Shown here one piece after another: positions 53,141 to 55,546 of a stretch of 55,546 nt of DNA (position 1 is its first letter; the number at the start of each line of letters is the position of its first letter). The translations under genes were made by a program, and so were the position numbers. Source of the DNA: Falsiroseomonas selenitidurans (GTDB lineage: Bacteria; Pseudomonadota; Alphaproteobacteria; Acetobacterales; Acetobacteraceae); NCBI RefSeq assembly GCF_012103215.1, contig NZ_JAAVNE010000036.1, forward strand, positions 1 through 55,546, in the 5' to 3' direction. Below the pieces are notes generated by a model. It saw only the letters and a list, made by a program, of their open reading frames with translations. It did no database searches and was not told where the DNA came from.

Positions 53141-53759
53141 CGACGTCCTCGAAGAAGGTCAGGCTGCCTTCATTCAGCACCGCAGCCGAGCGGCAGTACA
53201 GCTTCAGGTGTTCCGGCACATGGGTGACCAGAACCAGGGACCGGCCTCGGGTCTTCTCCGCCAGGATCTGTTGCGCCCGGTTGACGAAGCGCTGATCGCC
53301 CGTCGCGGTCACCTCGTCGATCAGGTAGCAGTCGAAGTCCACGGCAAAGGACAGCCCCAGCAGCAGCCGCCCCATCATGCCGACCGAGTAGGTCCGGACC
53401 GGCATGGCCATGTAGGGGCCGAGTTCGGCGAAATTCTCGACGAAGTCCAGCACCTTTTTGAAGGGCTGGTTGTAGATCCGCGCGATGAAGCGCGCATTGT
53501 CGGAGCCCGACATCGTGGTCTGCAACCCGACGCCGTGCGCCAGCGGCCAGGAGACGGACATGCGCCGCTCGATCCGGCCGGAGGAGGGGTGCTCCACCCC
53601 CGCCAGCATCCGCACCAGGGTGGATTTGCCGGCGCCGTTGCGGCCCAGGATGCCGATCGAATCGCCCGGGCGGATGATGCCGGAGACGTTGCGCAGCACA
53701 TGCTTCTTGCCGCCGCCGCGGAGTTCGTAATGCTTGAAGACGCGGTCGAAGTAGATCAT
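53109..53759 (-). CDS. kpsT: Polysaccharide ABC transporter ATP-binding subunit, KpsT-like
   Basis: A 216-residue ABC ATPase. Seen: Walker A GRNGAGKST (residues 40-48 region), the signature-like YSVGMMGRLLLGL, Walker B CYLIDEV and H-loop LVTHV. Short length and the TATGDQRF switch region match the KpsT/CtrD group that energises capsule polymer export. It lies nine bases after the permease gene. Confidence 0.92.
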   Translation of the reverse strand: MIYFDRVFKHYELRGGGKKHVLRNVSGIIRPGDSIGILGRNGAGKSTLVRMLAGVEHPSSGRIERRMSVSWPLAHGVGLQTTMSGSDNARFIARIYNQPFKKVLDFVENFAELGPYMAMPVRTYSVGMMGRLLLGLSFAVDFDCYLIDEVTATGDQRFVNRAQQILAEKTRGRSLVLVTHVPEHLKLYCRSAAVLNEGSLTFFEDVDEAVATYKAL

Positions 53760-53768
53760 GGCGCGGCG

Positions 53769-54602
53769 TCAGAATTCGAGGCGCGAGCGCACGGCACGCA
53801 CCGCAGCCAGGCCGAGCAGATTCACCCCAAGGACCCAGGCAAGCACGTAGGGAAAGTCGTAATAGGCCGGGATCAGGTCGCCGAACATGCCGTCGCGCAC
53901 CATCTCATGCAGGTTGGCCTGCGGGTTCCAAAGCAGGGCCTCCCTGAATTCCTTCGGCATGCTGTGCAGGGAGAACAGCGCGCCGGAAAAGGGCAGGGAG
54001 ATGTAGGTGTAGATGTGGACGAAGCGCTCCAGCATCTCCCACCGGGCGCAGCCGGCAGCCACCAGCAGCGACAGGCCGTTCGCGAAGGCGAACAGCAGCA
54101 ACATCGAGCCGACCACCATCGGCACCGATTGCGGCGTGAAGCCGATCACCCACAGCGCACCGGCCAGGATCACCACCAGCACGCAGGTCACCGCGGACAT
54201 CTCCAGCAGGTTGCGCGCCAGCAGGATGTCCAGCAGGCGGACCTGCCGGTGGTACATCAGGGAGGAATTCGCCTGAAAGGCCGCAGAAGCCCGGTTGATG
54301 ATGGCGCGGAAGGCGAAATAGGGCGCGTAGCCGACGACCGCGTAGAGGAAGGGCGGCACCGGCCCGCCTTCCCGCGTGAAGGATTTCAGCGCGCCGATCC
54401 CGATCGCCAGGATCAGCGGCTCCAGGAACAGCCAGAGGAAGCCGAGCTCGCCGCGACCGAAGCGCGTCTGCAATTCGCGCAGCAGCAGGGCGTGGATCAC
54501 CCGCCCCTGGACCTGGAAGCCCTCGATGGTCTGGGCAAGGCCGCTCTTGCGCTGCGGAAAGCCCTCCGGCAGGCCGTTGGTGCCGCCGGTGTAGGTGCTC
54601 AT
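53769..54602 (-). CDS. kpsM: Polysaccharide ABC transporter permease, KpsM-like
   Basis: A 277-residue ABC-2 type permease with six membrane helices. The amphipathic N-terminal LLLRELQTRFGRGELGFLW is typical of the KpsM/Wzm family. MYHRQVRLLDILLARN and WNPQANLHEMVRDG match the group. Together with the ATPase it exports the capsule polymer across the inner membrane. The ATG at 54602 gives the normal N-terminus; it lies seven bases after the lipoprotein stop, so the genes are coupled. Confidence 0.92.
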   Translation of the reverse strand: MSTYTGGTNGLPEGFPQRKSGLAQTIEGFQVQGRVIHALLLRELQTRFGRGELGFLWLFLEPLILAIGIGALKSFTREGGPVPPFLYAVVGYAPYFAFRAIINRASAAFQANSSLMYHRQVRLLDILLARNLLEMSAVTCVLVVILAGALWVIGFTPQSVPMVVGSMLLLFAFANGLSLLVAAGCARWEMLERFVHIYTYISLPFSGALFSLHSMPKEFREALLWNPQANLHEMVRDGMFGDLIPAYYDFPYVLAWVLGVNLLGLAAVRAVRSRLEF

Positions 54603-54609
54603 CGGATCC

Positions 54610-55101
54610 TCACGGGCGGCCGGCGCCGCCGCCGCGCAGCAGCGGGCGCGCCTCCGCCCAGCTGCCATCCGGCGTGGCGCAGACCAGGCGGGAGCGTTCG
54701 ACCATGCCGGCGCCGACCAGCAATTCGCGGCATTCCCGGCCACTGGCGGCATTGTAGGCGCGCACCAGGCGCACCTGGGCGGTCTGCCCATCGGCCAGCG
54801 TCAGGCGCTCGGCCGCCCCGGGCCGGGCGCGCCCGGCAAAGGCCACCACCGGATCCGCCGGCACCGCCGGCGCCGACGCTGGCGCCGCGGCGGTGGGGCC
54901 GGCAAGCGAGCCCAGCCCCCGGGCGCAGCCGGACAGCGCCAGCATCCCCAGCAGCAGGGCCGTGACACCGCGGCGCACCGCGCCGCGGCCACCGGGCGTG
55001 CCCTGTTCGAGAGACGCGCCGAGGGACCCAGGGTTGGCAGCCCCGGAAACCCGATCGCGGAAGCGCGGAATGGTCCCGAAGGCCGGTGTGCGATGCATCA
55101 T
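54610..55101 (-). CDS. Small lipoprotein with 17-kDa-antigen-like C-terminus
   Basis: A protein with lipobox LALSGC (Cys59 from this start). Its C-terminal part (QVRLVRAYNAASGRECRELL, then LVCATPDGSW) resembles the beta domain of 17-kDa surface antigen lipoproteins. It is first in the capsule export operon. The start is unsure: a GTG at 54978 would give a much more normal 18-residue lipoprotein signal peptide, while the ATG at 55101 adds a 41-residue n-region. Confidence 0.65.
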   Translation of the reverse strand: MMHRTPAFGTIPRFRDRVSGAANPGSLGASLEQGTPGGRGAVRRGVTALLLGMLALSGCARGLGSLAGPTAAAPASAPAVPADPVVAFAGRARPGAAERLTLADGQTAQVRLVRAYNAASGRECRELLVGAGMVERSRLVCATPDGSWAEARPLLRGGGAGRP

Positions 55102-55139
55102 GGCGCGGCAGACTAGCCGAAGCCCGGCCCATAGGCAAA

Positions 55140-55546
55140 ATGCAAAAGGAGACGCGGGCGCAGCTCTGTCAAAACCGCAAGGTGCCGGACATCTTCCTGA
55201 AGCCCACCGAGGATCGCACGCTGGCGCAACTCCATCTGACTTCCGCACAACTGGCCGCCTACCCGCATCTGCCCGCCTTCTGGCCCGATCGTGCGGTGCG
55301 CGCCGGCCATCCGGCCGATGCCCTGCCGCTCGGCGCGCCGGGGATGGCGGCGCTGCGCTACACCCCGGGGCCCTTCCGGCCGCCCCGCCTGGCCGGGCGC
55401 GCCGTGCCGGTGCTGCTGGTGCTGGGCCCGGGGCCGGACCCGATCGGCGCGGCCCTCGCCGCGCGCCCGCCACAGGACCCTGTCCCGGTGGCGCGTGCGA
55501 TGCGGGCGGTGCGGCAGGGGCGCATCGGCGATGGCGCCGTGCCTGG
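55140..55546 (+). CDS. Partial gene running off the right edge
   Basis: An open frame from ATG 55140 to the window end (135 codons, no stop), transcribed away from the capsule operon. The N-terminus reads MQKETRAQLCQNRKVPDIFL and continues with soluble, proline-rich sequence (GPGPDPIGAALAARPP). No domain can be recognised from this part. A capsule or polysaccharide role is only suggested by position. Confidence 0.5.
   Translation, partial: MQKETRAQLCQNRKVPDIFLKPTEDRTLAQLHLTSAQLAAYPHLPAFWPDRAVRAGHPADALPLGAPGMAALRYTPGPFRPPRLAGRAVPVLLVLGPGPDPIGAALAARPPQDPVPVARAMRAVRQGRIGDGAVP

Overview
The window is about 55.5 kb of very GC-rich DNA (roughly 70 percent by eye) packed with genes that overlap by ATGA or TGATG junctions. 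Gene content points to a soil or water alphaproteobacterium of the Acetobacteraceae, Roseomonas-like: two orphan Bug/TctC solute receptors, an AapJ-type amino acid receptor, a VC_2705-type Na+/solute symporter pair and Kps-type capsule export. That placement is an inference from composition and content. No rRNA, tRNA, CRISPR array or insertion sequence was seen.

Layout. 1-1920: an AT-rich ATPase-TOPRIM gene of the OLD/PARIS kind that looks acquired, with abrupt composition edges. 1961-10335: housekeeping and metabolism (metallo-hydrolase, DMT and MFS exporters, pyrD with a HAD phosphatase, a secreted dienelactone-hydrolase-like protein, an AstE-like deacylase with argE). 10424-19557: cell envelope and periplasm (Bug receptor, DsbA-like protein with an M48 BepA-like protease, a GGT-like lipoprotein with an aminotransferase, a TPR lipoprotein with ispE, and a secreted protein made of two copies of one domain). 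19558-19840: non-coding, hairpin-rich. 19841-28508: transport and acyl-CoA metabolism (symporter subunits, small membrane proteins, an ECHDC3-like crotonase, an acyl-CoA ligase), then a 25-codon ORF with a perfect extended Shine-Dalgarno and strong terminator, an amino acid receptor and a dehydrogenase. 28505-33173: M23 peptidase, xseA, purD and a MerR-like protein fused to a P-loop NTPase domain.

33210-38488 is a sugar-polymer block (TPR-glycosyltransferase, manC, second glycosyltransferase). It matches the capsule export operon at 50041-55101 (lipoprotein, KpsM, KpsT, KpsE-like, OPX), and a new gene runs off the right edge. 38588-41779 holds two tandem, nearly identical soluble PAS-PAS chemotaxis transducers whose differences concentrate in the second PAS domain. 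41976-44737 carries RNA-modification genes (rsmD, rluB, tadA) and a class I glutamine amidotransferase.

The best candidate for an undescribed system is at 44839-46911. It is a membrane-anchored trypsin-fold protease with a complete His-Asp-Ser triad, followed without a gap by a 92-residue protein that resembles a detached protease N-terminal beta domain. Other leads are the tiny ORF at 26346-26506, the MerR-NTPase fusion, and the diversifying transducer pair.
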